A stretch of DNA of 35,569 nt from Sphaerisporangium sp. Lineage in GTDB: Bacteria > Actinomycetota > Actinomycetes > Streptosporangiales > Streptosporangiaceae. Below the pieces are notes generated by a model. That model was not told the DNA's origin. It saw only the letters and a list, made by a program, of their open reading frames with translations, and ran no database searches. Positions 16,262 through 23,678 of this stretch are shown piece after piece (positions within the stretch are counted from its first letter, which is position 1; each line of letters starts with the position of its first letter). Where the stretch lies: positions 1 to 35,569 of the forward strand of contig JAOPYI010000157.1 in NCBI GenBank assembly GCA_025964675.1. The letters are read 5' to 3'. Position numbers and translations under genes: made by a program.

Positions 16262-17436
16262 TTGATCACCATCGACGAGAGGTAGCCGGAAACGTTGCGG
16301 GCGACCTCCTCCACGGAGTCGCCACCGAACTTCTCGACGGCCGCGTCGGCGAGCACCAGCGCGACCATCGCCTCAGCGACGATACCGGCGGCGGGAACCG
16401 CGCACACATCGGACCGCTGGTTGATCGCCTTGGCGGGCTCGCCGGTCAGCACGTCGATCGTGGACAGGGCACGGGGCACCGTGGAGATCGGCTTCATCGC
16501 GGCGCGCACCCGCAGCGGCTCGCCGTTCGTCATGCCGCCCTCGACGCCTCCGGCGCGGTTGGTGACGCGGCGCACGCCTTCGGGGGTGTTCTCGATCTCG
16601 TCGTGAGCCTCGGAGCCACGGCGGCGCGCGGTCTCGAACCCGTCACCGACGCCGACTCCCTTGATCGCCTGGATGCCCATGAGCGCCGCCGCGAGACGCG
16701 AGTCGAGGCGACGGTCCCAGTGGACGTAGCTTCCGAGGCCCGGCGGCAGCCCGTACGCGACGACCTCCACGACGCCTCCGAGCGTGTCGCCTTCCCGCTT
16801 CGCCGTGTCGATCTCCTCGATCATCGCCGCGCCGGCCTCGGCGTCGAGGCAGCGCGCCGGGTGCTCGTCGACGGCGGCGAGGTCGTCCGGGGCGGGGATG
16901 ACGCCGGCCGGGGCCTCCGCCGTGCCGATGGCGATGACGTGGCTGACGATGTCGACGCCGAGCGCCTGCTTGAGGAAGTTGCGGGCGACCTGGCCGAGGG
17001 CGACCCGGGCGGCGGTCTCGCGGGCGCTGGCGCGGTCGAGGATCGGGCGGGCGTCGTCGAAGCCGTACTTCTGCATGCCGGACAGGTCGGCGTGGCCCGG
17101 ACGCGGGCGCGACAGCGGGGCGTTGCGGGCCTGGGCCGCCAGGGCCTCGGGGTCGACCGGGTCGGCCGCCATCACGGTCTCCCACTTGGGCCACTCGGTG
17201 TTGCCCACGCGGATCGCCACGGGGCTGCCCATGGTGCGGCCGTGGCGCACGCCGCCGACGATGGTCACCTGGTCCTGCTCGAACTTCATCCGCGCGCCGC
17301 GGCCGTAACCCAGGCGGCGCCTCGCGAGGGCCTGCTCCACGTCGGCGGTCGTCAGTCCGACCCCGGCGGGCAGCCCTTCGAGGATCGCGACGAGCTCGGG
17401 GCCGTGGGACTCACCTGCGGTCAACCAGCGCAACAT
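16258..17436 (-). CDS. aroC: Chorismate synthase
   Basis: A 392-residue FMNH2-dependent enzyme that makes chorismate from EPSP, the last common step before aromatic amino acids, folate and menaquinone. Family markers: [18 protein letters not shown] at the start, [34 protein letters not shown] and [14 protein letters not shown]. The end has [27 protein letters not shown]. The start ATG at 17436 is set by the conserved N-terminus; an extended frame upstream has no homology. It is probably the first or second gene of the operon: a prepilin peptidase gene ends 138 bases upstream on the same strand. Confidence 0.96.
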   Translation of the reverse strand: MLRWLTAGESHGPELVAILEGLPAGVGLTTADVEQALARRRLGYGRGARMKFEQDQVTIVGGVRHGRTMGSPVAIRVGNTEWPKWETVMAADPVDPEALAAQARNAPLSRPRPGHADLSGMQKYGFDDARPILDRASARETAARVALGQVARNFLKQALGVDIVSHVIAIGTAEAPAGVIPAPDDLAAVDEHPARCLDAEAGAAMIEEIDTAKREGDTLGGVVEVVAYGLPPGLGSYVHWDRRLDSRLAAALMGIQAIKGVGVGDGFETARRRGSEAHDEIENTPEGVRRVTNRAGGVEGGMTNGEPLRVRAAMKPISTVPRALSTIDVLTGEPAKAINQRSDVCAVPAAGIVAEAMVALVLADAAVEKFGGDSVEEVARNVSGYLSSMVIK

Positions 17437-17574
17437 GATGACAAGTCTTCCATGTACCGCCCACTGCCATCGCCGCCCACAGTGCTCCCGGGACAGGACC
17501 GCCACGCCCTGGAACCGGCTCATGCGGCGGCCCTCAGGCGGCTGAGGCCGGGGTCTCGGCGGTCGTGCCAAGGG

Positions 17575-18300
17575 TCAGCGGAGAACCGCCGCCAGGGCTC
17601 CGAGGACGATGAACGGCCCGAGCGGGAACTGGCTCTTCAGCGTGCCACGGCGGGTGATCAGCAGGGCCAAGGCGTAGAGGGCGCCGAGGAACTGGCCGCC
17701 AACCGCGCCCACCAGCCAGGCGTCGAGCCCCAGAGCGCCGGTCAGCATCCCGACGAGCCCGGCGAGCTTGACGTCGCCGAGCCCGAGCGCACCGGGCCGT
17801 ACGAGCCACAGGGCCCCGTACACGCCGGCCAGCGCCAGCCCGCCGAGGAGCCCGGGCAGCAGATGCCCCGTCGGGGCGAGCAGGACCGCCAGGATGGGGT
17901 AGGACGGCAGCGTGATCGCGTCCGGCAGCCGCTGGGTCCGCCAGTCGATCACCGCGAGCGCGCACCCCGCCACCGCCGCGTAGAGCCAGGCGCCGAGCGC
18001 CACGGTGCCCGCGAGCCTCCACGCGACCAGGGCGCAGGCGGCGGCGGCGCACACCTCGACCAGAGGCGGCCACACGAAGGAGGGAACGGAACGCAACGCC
18101 ACGCGGAAGGCCTGACGGGCCTCCTCCCGGTACGCCCGCCGCGCCTCGGCCGCCGCCTTATGCGAGGCCGCCACCGTCACGGCCCCAGGCTCCGCGTGAT
18201 CACCGAACTGCACCGCCGGACCGAAGCCGCCCGCCAGAACGCGGACGTAGACCCCCGCGACCAGCCCGAGAACACCCGCCCCAGCAACGATGAGTCCCAC
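17575..18300 (-). CDS. A24-family prepilin peptidase (PilD/TadV-like)
   Basis: A 241-residue membrane aspartic protease that cleaves the leader peptide of type IV/Tad pilin precursors. Several hydrophobic helices are visible, with the two catalytic aspartate motifs IDWRTQRLPD and GLGDVKLAG (GxGD type). The N-terminal cytoplasmic cysteine methyltransferase domain of full PilD is missing, as in TadV-like forms. A central charged segment, KAAAEARRAYREEARQAF, precedes the helices. Its position immediately upstream of aroC is a recurring actinobacterial arrangement and probably reflects cotranscription rather than shared function. Its pilin substrates are not in the window. Confidence 0.85.
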   Translation of the reverse strand: MGLIVAGAGVLGLVAGVYVRVLAGGFGPAVQFGDHAEPGAVTVAASHKAAAEARRAYREEARQAFRVALRSVPSFVWPPLVEVCAAAACALVAWRLAGTVALGAWLYAAVAGCALAVIDWRTQRLPDAITLPSYPILAVLLAPTGHLLPGLLGGLALAGVYGALWLVRPGALGLGDVKLAGLVGMLTGALGLDAWLVGAVGGQFLGALYALALLITRRGTLKSQFPLGPFIVLGALAAVLR

Positions 18301-18395
18301 GGGCCGACCCTAATACCCGGCGACCGGCGAGGATCGAACGGTGAGCAATCAGGTCGTGCGGACCACGTGGGATGGAGTTGCCGCTGATGGCCCGA

Positions 18396-18430
18396 CCTCC
18401 AAGGACCAGAACCGCGCTCGTCCTTGGAGG
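18396..18430. terminator. Terminator hairpin of the carbamate kinase/amidohydrolase/SseB operon
   Basis: Perfect 11-base arms CCTCCAAGGAC and GTCCTTGGAGG around a 13-base loop. It begins three bases beyond the stop codon of the SseB-like gene (minus strand), where a terminator is expected. Confidence 0.7.
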
Positions 18431-18433
18431 GGC

Positions 18434-19009
18434 TCAGTGCTTTGCTCGCCGGAAGTGTCGGAGAAGCCCGCGCTTCGGGGTGGTGGGGACGCGCGCGACG
18501 GTGACCTCGGCGTGCTCGGTCAGCCCGCGCAGCAGGGCCTGGATGCTCTCCTCGCCCCTGACCTGCCCGATGGATGCCAGGGCGCGCAGCACGCTGCCCT
18601 CGATCACGAACGGCACCGGGCCGGCCACGTCGATGACCACGGCGGCGGCCTCCTCGCCGAGCGCGGCGCGGCAGACCTGCGGGGTCGCCGCCTGCATGGG
18701 CCGGGCGTCACGGCGCCACATTGCCAGGGACTCGGCCCCGGTGAACGCGGGGACCGCCTTCCTGCCGTCGGCGCCGACCAGAACCGGCAGCGCCATCTCG
18801 CTTTCCTTCTCCTGCTTGAGCCCGTGCTCGCCGACCTCGGACTCCGTCAGCAGGGCCACGACGGGCACCAGCAGCCGCGCCGTGCTCAGGGCCGACGCCA
18901 CGACGGTCACGTCGGCCGTACCGGCGGCGAAGGCGGCCAGGGCCGCCGCCACGGAAGCGTCGGCGCTGCCGTCGTCGCCGGGGACCAGGGGCTGCGGAAT
19001 GCTCGGCAC
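18434..19009 (-). CDS. SseB-like family protein
   Basis: A 191-residue protein of the family named after the type III secretion protein SseB; here there is no secretion system, and such proteins are common in Actinobacteria with unknown role. Seen: LVPVVALLTESEVGEHGLKQEKESEMALPVLVGADGRKAVPAFTGAESLAMW, the typical SseB-N core with FTG, then a second half ending TEHAEVTVARVPTTPK. The C-terminus is basic. There is no signal peptide. It follows the ring-opening amidohydrolase gene on the same strand after 66 bases and is followed by a strong hairpin, so it probably ends that transcription unit. Confidence 0.8.
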   Translation of the reverse strand: MPSIPQPLVPGDDGSADASVAAALAAFAAGTADVTVVASALSTARLLVPVVALLTESEVGEHGLKQEKESEMALPVLVGADGRKAVPAFTGAESLAMWRRDARPMQAATPQVCRAALGEEAAAVVIDVAGPVPFVIEGSVLRALASIGQVRGEESIQALLRGLTEHAEVTVARVPTTPKRGLLRHFRRAKH

Positions 19010-19075
19010 GACCCGCGAGCCTACCCGCCGCGGCGGGCTCGCGGGTGCGCCGGAACGTGGCCGGCGCCGGAGCGG

Positions 19076-20182
19076 TCAGCCCAGGTCGGCGATGGCGGCG
19101 ACGGGGCCGCCGCCCGAGGGGCCCTGGTGGACGGCGGCGACCGAGACGAACACGGCCGGGTCGCCGGTGACGCTCGCCGCGACCCCGCCGACCGTGGCCT
19201 TGATCTGCCGGTGCCAGTGCACGTCGGAGTCGTCGAGCATGATGTTCCTGCGCCCGCGCACCCTGCCGCTGGGGTCGGCCTCGCACTTCATGAACACGTT
19301 GACGAGCTTGTCTCCGAGGTCGCTCGGGTGCGGGCGGTCGGGAAGCTCGATGCCGCTGGAGCGGATCGCCTCCCAGATGCCGTCGGCGTCGAGCGCGTCC
19401 TTCATGACGCTGTGCCCGATGCGGTAGTTGCCGCCGATGCCGCGCACGTTGCCGACCACGACGATCTGCGCCCGGTCGAGCTCGACGCCGGAGGAGCACG
19501 AGGCGACGCTTGAGTAGAGGGAGAGGTCCTTGTGGATCTGGTCGGCCGCGGGCATCTCGATCTCGCCGAGCGCCAACGCGATGCCGAGGGCGGTGGTGGA
19601 GTTGGAGATGTCCATCGACGGACCGGTGTCCTCGATCACCACCTCCTGGCCCCGGGACTTCGCCTCGGTGATCGTGGCGAGGGTCAGCAGCGGCGTCTTC
19701 GTCTGGACGTAGTGGACGTCGGCCGGATCCTCGATCCCCGCGATCTTCATGGCCTCGCGCACCCCGGCGGCGACCTTCTCCACCATCGCCGGACGGCCGA
19801 TGTCCTCGGGCAGGATGACGTCGCTCATCGCGACGCCGACCGAGACGCGCGGCTCGGCCGACGGCTCGACGCTGGAGGGGTCCACGGAAGCGAAGATCGT
19901 GGCGTGCGGGCTGAGCACGCCGTCGGTGCCGCCCGACCACACCAGCGGCACCTGCGCGACCTCGTCAGGCGTGCGCGTGCCCTTGGCGACGAGCACCTCG
20001 CGGAAGGCACGGTCGGCGAGGATGCGGGTGTAGTCGTTGACGCCACCGTTGCCCTCGGTCTTGCCGATCACGGCGAGCACCCGGTCGGCCTCGATCACCT
20101 TGTCGTCGATGAGCTTGGCGAGCCCCGAGGCGTCGGTGACGCTCTCGATGGTGACCTTGCGCACCTCGATCGGATCCGGCAT
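19076..20182 (-). CDS. Ring-opening amidohydrolase, cyanuric acid amidohydrolase/barbiturase family
   Basis: A 368-residue enzyme of the AtzD/TrzD/barbiturase family, which hydrolyses cyclic amides such as cyanuric acid (to carboxybiuret) or barbiturate (to ureidomalonate). The family builds its active site from three homologous domains, each giving a Lys-Ser pair. Here candidates are Lys41 (IGKTEGNG) and Ser83 (WSGGTDG), Lys162 (QTKTP) and Ser230/231 (SCSSGVE), and Lys292 or Lys299 with Ser356 (HQGPSGGGP). Length and order match the family. The exact substrate cannot be told from sequence alone. It lies downstream of carbamate kinase (71-base gap) and upstream of an SseB-like gene, suggesting nitrogen salvage from a cyclic ureide or pyrimidine. 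A purine-rich GGTAGGAG region lies just before ATG 20182. Confidence 0.88.
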   Translation of the reverse strand: MPDPIEVRKVTIESVTDASGLAKLIDDKVIEADRVLAVIGKTEGNGGVNDYTRILADRAFREVLVAKGTRTPDEVAQVPLVWSGGTDGVLSPHATIFASVDPSSVEPSAEPRVSVGVAMSDVILPEDIGRPAMVEKVAAGVREAMKIAGIEDPADVHYVQTKTPLLTLATITEAKSRGQEVVIEDTGPSMDISNSTTALGIALALGEIEMPAADQIHKDLSLYSSVASCSSGVELDRAQIVVVGNVRGIGGNYRIGHSVMKDALDADGIWEAIRSSGIELPDRPHPSDLGDKLVNVFMKCEADPSGRVRGRRNIMLDDSDVHWHRQIKATVGGVAASVTGDPAVFVSVAAVHQGPSGGGPVAAIADLG

Positions 20183-20253
20183 ATCTCCTACCTCTCAGTC
20201 GTTAGGTCCCGCACGTCGGTTCACCGCGAGTCATGGTCACGCGGGGGTGGCCG

Positions 20254-21162
20254 TCATCCCTCGACGACGGTGCCGACGTCGCCGGTGAGCGCCCCGCCCA
20301 TGTGCTCGAGCGAGGTGATCACCGCCCGGCCGCCGCCTTCGGCGAACCGCAGTGCCGACTCCACCTTGGGGCCCATGCTGCCACTCGCGAAGTGCCCGTC
20401 CGCCTGCAGCACGCGCAGCTCGCCGGCGGTGGTCCTGCCGATCGGGCGGGCGGCGGGCGTGCCGAACCCGGCCACGGCGGCGGGCACGTCGGTCGCCAAG
20501 ACCAGCACGGTGGCCTTCACCGCCCGGGCGAGCACCGCGGCGGCCGTGTCCTTGTCGACCACGGCCTCGACGCCGCCCAGCGAGCCGTCGTCCCGGCGGA
20601 CGACGGGCACTCCCCCGCCTCCGGCGACCACCACCGTGTAACCGGCCTCCATCAGGGCGAGCGCGGCGGGCGCGTCGAGGATCTCCAGCGGCCACGGCGA
20701 GGCCACGACCCGCCGGAAGCCCTTGCCCGGGAACTCGCGCCAGGTCTGGCCCAGCTCCTCGAACCTGCGCGCCTCGGCCTCGGTGAAGTACCTGCCGATC
20801 GGTTTGACCGGATCCTGGAACGCCGGATCGTCGGCGTCGACGAGCGTGCGGGTCACCACCACGGCCGTACGGTGCCCGAGCGCGTTGAGGATGAGCACGC
20901 CGATCGTCGCCTGGGTCTGCGCGCCGCACCAGTCGAGCGGTACGGGGGGCACGACGTCGGCCGCGAGCTGGTTCTTCAGCAGCAGGTTCCCGACCTGGGG
21001 GCCGTTGCCGTGCGTCAGCACCACCTGGTGGCCCTGGGAGATCAGCGCGGCGACGTGCGTCATCGCCTGTTCGACGGCCTGCCGCTGGTCGAGCGGTGAC
21101 GCGCTGCCGTCCGGCGCGGTCATCGCGTTGCCACCAAGAGCGATCAGTACGCGTTCACCCAC
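20254..21162 (-). CDS. arcC: Carbamate kinase
   Basis: A 302-residue amino-acid-kinase-family enzyme interconverting carbamoyl phosphate + ADP and ATP + carbamate (which yields NH3 and CO2). Conserved segments: LIALGGNAM, VLTHGNGPQVGNLLLKNQ, PVPLDWCGAQTQATIG, VASPWPLEI, VVVAGGGGVPVV and EAVVDKDTAAAVLA. Length is slightly short of the usual 310. The start is GTG 21162. No arginine deiminase or ornithine transcarbamylase is adjacent, so it is not the usual arc operon. Pairing with a ring-opening amidohydrolase suggests ATP recovery from a carbamoylated product of heterocycle breakdown. Confidence 0.93.
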   Translation of the reverse strand: MGERVLIALGGNAMTAPDGSASPLDQRQAVEQAMTHVAALISQGHQVVLTHGNGPQVGNLLLKNQLAADVVPPVPLDWCGAQTQATIGVLILNALGHRTAVVVTRTLVDADDPAFQDPVKPIGRYFTEAEARRFEELGQTWREFPGKGFRRVVASPWPLEILDAPAALALMEAGYTVVVAGGGGVPVVRRDDGSLGGVEAVVDKDTAAAVLARAVKATVLVLATDVPAAVAGFGTPAARPIGRTTAGELRVLQADGHFASGSMGPKVESALRFAEGGGRAVITSLEHMGGALTGDVGTVVEG

Positions 21163-21470
21163 AGCCTGAAGTTATCCACACAGGCACTCCACCCTCATTG
21201 GCCATAATTGCCCACGAACTCGGTGTTCTTGGGAAGAATGCTCCAACTCTGATCGGCCGGTGTCCGGATATATCCATAACCTGGCACCGACCTCCCAGGT
21301 CGAGCGCCTTGGGGGTCACCGCACCGGCGGGCACTTTCCCGGAACGCCCGGACGTTGTCATACTGATCAAGATGCCCCTCGGCCGGCCGTGGCACACGGT
21401 CCGCCCGCCACCGTCCGCTCCCCCCTTCCCGCCGAAGCCGTACGGCCGGCGCCCGTCCCCTGGCGGCCCC
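21163..21470. other. Divergent intergenic region with a DnaA-box-like 9-mer
   Basis: About 308 bases between the carbamate kinase start and the membrane protein start. It is A/T-richer near 21180-21290 and probably contains both promoters. A single TTATCCACA (21172-21180) matches the DnaA-box consensus, but one box alone does not indicate an origin. No gene is recognised, although ATG 21372 is an alternative start for the next gene. Confidence 0.4.
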
Positions 21471-22466
21471 ATGACCTCGCCCGACGCGCTGACCGAGTGG
21501 CGGCGGCTCGACGCCGTGACACGCCGCACGGTGAAGCAGCACGCCGCCCGGGAACACCGCCATCCGAAACCCCGGGTCGCCGCCGTCGCCGCCGCCTACG
21601 CCACGGCCCTGCTGGCCAGGCCGACGGCATGGATCTACGCGGTCGTCCTCAGCCCCGCCGTTCTCGTTCCTCTGGTGCTCCTGTGGGACGTCGAGGAGAC
21701 GTCGTGGCCTGAGAAGCTGATCGTCATCGCCTTGGCGAGCATCATTTCCGGCTCCATCACGGCCGGACGCCTGCAGGCCCGGCGGGTACGGCTCCTCCAG
21801 GTGTTCATCGCGAACCGCGAGCCCCGCGCGTTCGCCCTCTCGTCCGTGCCGGACACGGTGCCCACCGGCATGTCCCCGGAGACCGCGACCACCACCCCCC
21901 TGACCGCCCGTGTCACTCTGAGGCGGCTCCTGTGGGCCGACAAGGCCCCGCTGGGCCTGGTCATGTGGATCCTGATCGGCCTCGCCACGCTGCTGGTCTC
22001 CCCCGACAAGCTGCCGTCCACCATCGGATACTGGGTCCTTCTGGTCATCTTCTTCGCCCGGGCGGTCAATGGCGTGTTCCGCTGGCTGTACTGGCTGCGC
22101 GGCAACCGCACCGCACTGATCGTGAGCCCGCATGGCGTCGTCCTCCCCGGGGTGAGGGACATCAGGATGGCCTGGGACGATATCGCCGAGGTCAGGCTGT
22201 TGCCTCTGGCCGCCCTGTACCGAGACGGACGCCGAGGGGACACGGTCGTCGCGTTCGTGCCGGCGAGCCGCCAGAGCCCCGCCCACGACAGGGAGAACCC
22301 GCCACGCTGGGGAGATGTCCGCGCCGACTTCATCGCCATGCCTGACGGCTGGCTCAGCCCGCCCGCCGACGAGATCGCCTCGGCGGTCGTACGGCTGTCG
22401 GACGTTCCGGTGTACGACTACCGCTGGCGGCCGGCCACCGAAGGATCCATTCCATCGGAACCTTGA
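21471..22466 (+). CDS. Multi-pass membrane protein of unknown function
   Basis: About 331 residues if started at ATG 21471; ATG 21372 would add a Pro/Arg-rich extension. Hydrophobic helices are visible near residues 43-65 (AWIYAVVLSPAVLVPLVLLW), 70-90 (KLIVIALASIISGSITAG), 165-180 (LGLVMWILIGLATLLV) and 190-205 (GYWVLLVIFFARAV). The rest is basic and soluble. The C-terminal 100 or so residues contain TALIVSPHGVVLPGVRDIRMAWDDIAEVRLL, which reads like a PH-like membrane domain. I do not recognise a named family. A second membrane protein follows 53 bases downstream on the same strand. The function is unknown. Confidence 0.6.
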   Translation: MTSPDALTEWRRLDAVTRRTVKQHAAREHRHPKPRVAAVAAAYATALLARPTAWIYAVVLSPAVLVPLVLLWDVEETSWPEKLIVIALASIISGSITAGRLQARRVRLLQVFIANREPRAFALSSVPDTVPTGMSPETATTTPLTARVTLRRLLWADKAPLGLVMWILIGLATLLVSPDKLPSTIGYWVLLVIFFARAVNGVFRWLYWLRGNRTALIVSPHGVVLPGVRDIRMAWDDIAEVRLLPLAALYRDGRRGDTVVAFVPASRQSPAHDRENPPRWGDVRADFIAMPDGWLSPPADEIASAVVRLSDVPVYDYRWRPATEGSIPSEP

Positions 22467-22519
22467 GTTGATCGGTACGAATGCCACCACACGCGGGTGA
22501 TCGGGGGCAGAATCAGGGC

Positions 22520-22861
22520 GTGGAACCCCAGAGATTAGAGCGTGACGAGGTCGCCGCCGCAATGTCCGCACGCCGCGACCTCGGTCCGCAGTTCGAGCTC
22601 GAACTGGCCGAGTCCCTCGTCGACCGCGTCAACGCGGTGATCGACTCCAGGCTCGCCGCGCAGGCACCCCGCCGCCAGGGTCCCGACTGGGCGCAGATGG
22701 CCCTCGGCCTCGGATCGCTGGCCCTCTCGGTGCCCCTCACGGCGATCGTCGCCAGCACCACGTCGGCCACCGCGCCGCTGTTCCTGATCTTCGTCCTCAT
22801 CGCCTGCGTCAACCTGGCCTACGCCATCTCCAAGGCCTCAGGGGGCCGCCGCGGAGACTGA
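22520..22861 (+). CDS. Small two-helix membrane protein, unknown function
   Basis: A 113-residue protein from GTG 22520 (VEPQRLERDEVAAAMSARRDLG), with an upstream ATG at 22481 possible. The N-terminal half is charged and helical (FELELAESLVDRVNAVIDSRLAAQ). The second half has two hydrophobic helices (ALGLGSLALSVPLTAIVAS and PLFLIFVLIACVNLAYAIS). Similar small 'RRDLGPQFE..L' proteins occur widely in actinomycetes, function unknown. It follows the larger membrane protein gene and converges on the toxin gene. Confidence 0.65.
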   Translation: MEPQRLERDEVAAAMSARRDLGPQFELELAESLVDRVNAVIDSRLAAQAPRRQGPDWAQMALGLGSLALSVPLTAIVASTTSATAPLFLIFVLIACVNLAYAISKASGGRRGD

Positions 22862-22877
22862 TCCGCGTCCCCGCGCC

Positions 22878-23258
22878 CTAGACCGGCGCCACGAAGCCCC
22901 AGAGGACCTGGGCTATCTCGTCGACCTCGGCGAACTCGCCGGAGGCGACCGCGCAGACCAGGTCGTACACCGAGTCGTCGTCGGTGTCGAGCTCGACACC
23001 GTTGTACTCCAGGAAGACCACCGTGCACACCCAGGCGACCTGCTTGTCACCGTGGACGAACGGGTGGTGGATGGCCAGGGAGTGGAGCAGCGCGGCGGCC
23101 TTGATGAGCACGTGGGAGTAGGCCTCGTGGCCGAACATGGACGCCTGCGGCCGGTGAAGGGCCGAGTGGAGAAGCCCGACGTCACGGAGCTCCGGAAGCC
23201 CTCCGACCGTGAGCCCGGCGAGGTCGATCACCTGCTCCGCGGTGAGGTAACGGGTCAT
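22878..23258 (-). CDS. Doc-like (Fic-fold) toxin of a toxin-antitoxin pair
   Basis: A 126-residue death-on-curing-type protein. Doc kinases phosphorylate EF-Tu and stop translation. The all-helical fold is recognisable (YLTAEQVIDLAGLTVGG, AAALLHSLAIHHPFVHGDKQVAW, NGVELDTDDDSVYDLVCAVASGE). The active-site motif reads H65-PFVHGDKQ, whereas Doc proteins typically have HxFx(D/N)xNKR. The Asp/Asn at the fifth position is His69, Asn is Asp71, and the final Arg is Gln73. It may be catalytically altered or inactive. ATG 23258 follows GGAG at a suitable distance. It lies downstream of a ribbon-helix-helix antitoxin gene, separated by 157 bases of tandem repeats. Confidence 0.82.
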   Translation of the reverse strand: MTRYLTAEQVIDLAGLTVGGLPELRDVGLLHSALHRPQASMFGHEAYSHVLIKAAALLHSLAIHHPFVHGDKQVAWVCTVVFLEYNGVELDTDDDSVYDLVCAVASGEFAEVDEIAQVLWGFVAPV

Positions 23259-23332
23259 TCGCCCGGCTCCACGGTCAGCGACATTCGCACGGCTCCTTGG
23301 TGATGGTCGTCATTCACGGAGCTCGATCGCGC

Positions 23333-23420
23333 GGCGGCGCCTCATGCTCCGTCGCGAGGCAGGCCTCATGCTCCGTCGCGAGGCGGCGCTTCATGCTCCT
23401 TCGATAGGCGGCGCGTCATT
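23333..23420. repeat. Tandem 25-bp repeat between antitoxin and toxin genes
   Basis: Three full copies and a partial one of a roughly 25-base unit (plus-strand form GGCGGCGCCTCATGCTCCG followed by TCGCGA) at 23333-23357, 23358-23381, 23382-23406 and 23407-23420. Copies differ by one to five bases. The array reaches into the antitoxin stop codon and carries a GGAGCATGA-like motif in each unit on the minus strand. Confidence 0.75.
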
Positions 23421-23613
23421 CGCCGAGCCGGTCGAGCACGGAGCGCCAGCGGCCGACCGCGGCGACCCCGAGGCGGCGCACCTCTTCGTCGGCGTCGTGG
23501 CGGGCGATGTACTCCTCCACGGCGGCGTGCACGACCTGCTGCATGCTGCGCCCTTCCTTCTCGGCGCGCCGGCGCAGGGCCTCGGTCTGCTCGTCACTGA
23601 GGCGAAGCGTCAT
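23416..23613 (-). CDS. Ribbon-helix-helix antitoxin
   Basis: A 65-residue DNA-binding antitoxin from ATG 23613 with GGAGG seven bases upstream. An ATG at 23619 sits too close to that ribosome binding site. The N-terminal strand-helix-helix (MTLRLSDEQTEALRRRAEKEGRSMQQVVHAAVEEYIARH) is the Arc/MetJ-type fold, which also represses its own operon. The C-terminal 25 residues (VRRLGVAAVGRWRSVLDRLGE) probably bind and block the toxin. The toxin gene lies downstream on the same strand, but 157 bases away rather than the usual few. Confidence 0.8.
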   Translation of the reverse strand: MTLRLSDEQTEALRRRAEKEGRSMQQVVHAAVEEYIARHDADEEVRRLGVAAVGRWRSVLDRLGE

Positions 23614-23678
23614 GGCCATACCTCCACGGTACGCATCCGGTATCAGCATGATATTGGACACGTTAAGTGTATGACTGT

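Noticed and set aside
16603-18387. Long plus-strand frame across aroC and the prepilin peptidase gene
   Set aside because: It spans two recognised genes and the gap between them on the opposite strand, with no family resemblance.
21172-21180. Origin of replication suggested by a DnaA box
   Set aside because: Only a single 9-mer is present, without clustering or neighbouring dnaA/dnaN genes.
23333-23420. CRISPR array
   Set aside because: The repeats are directly adjacent with no spacers, are few, and no cas genes are near.
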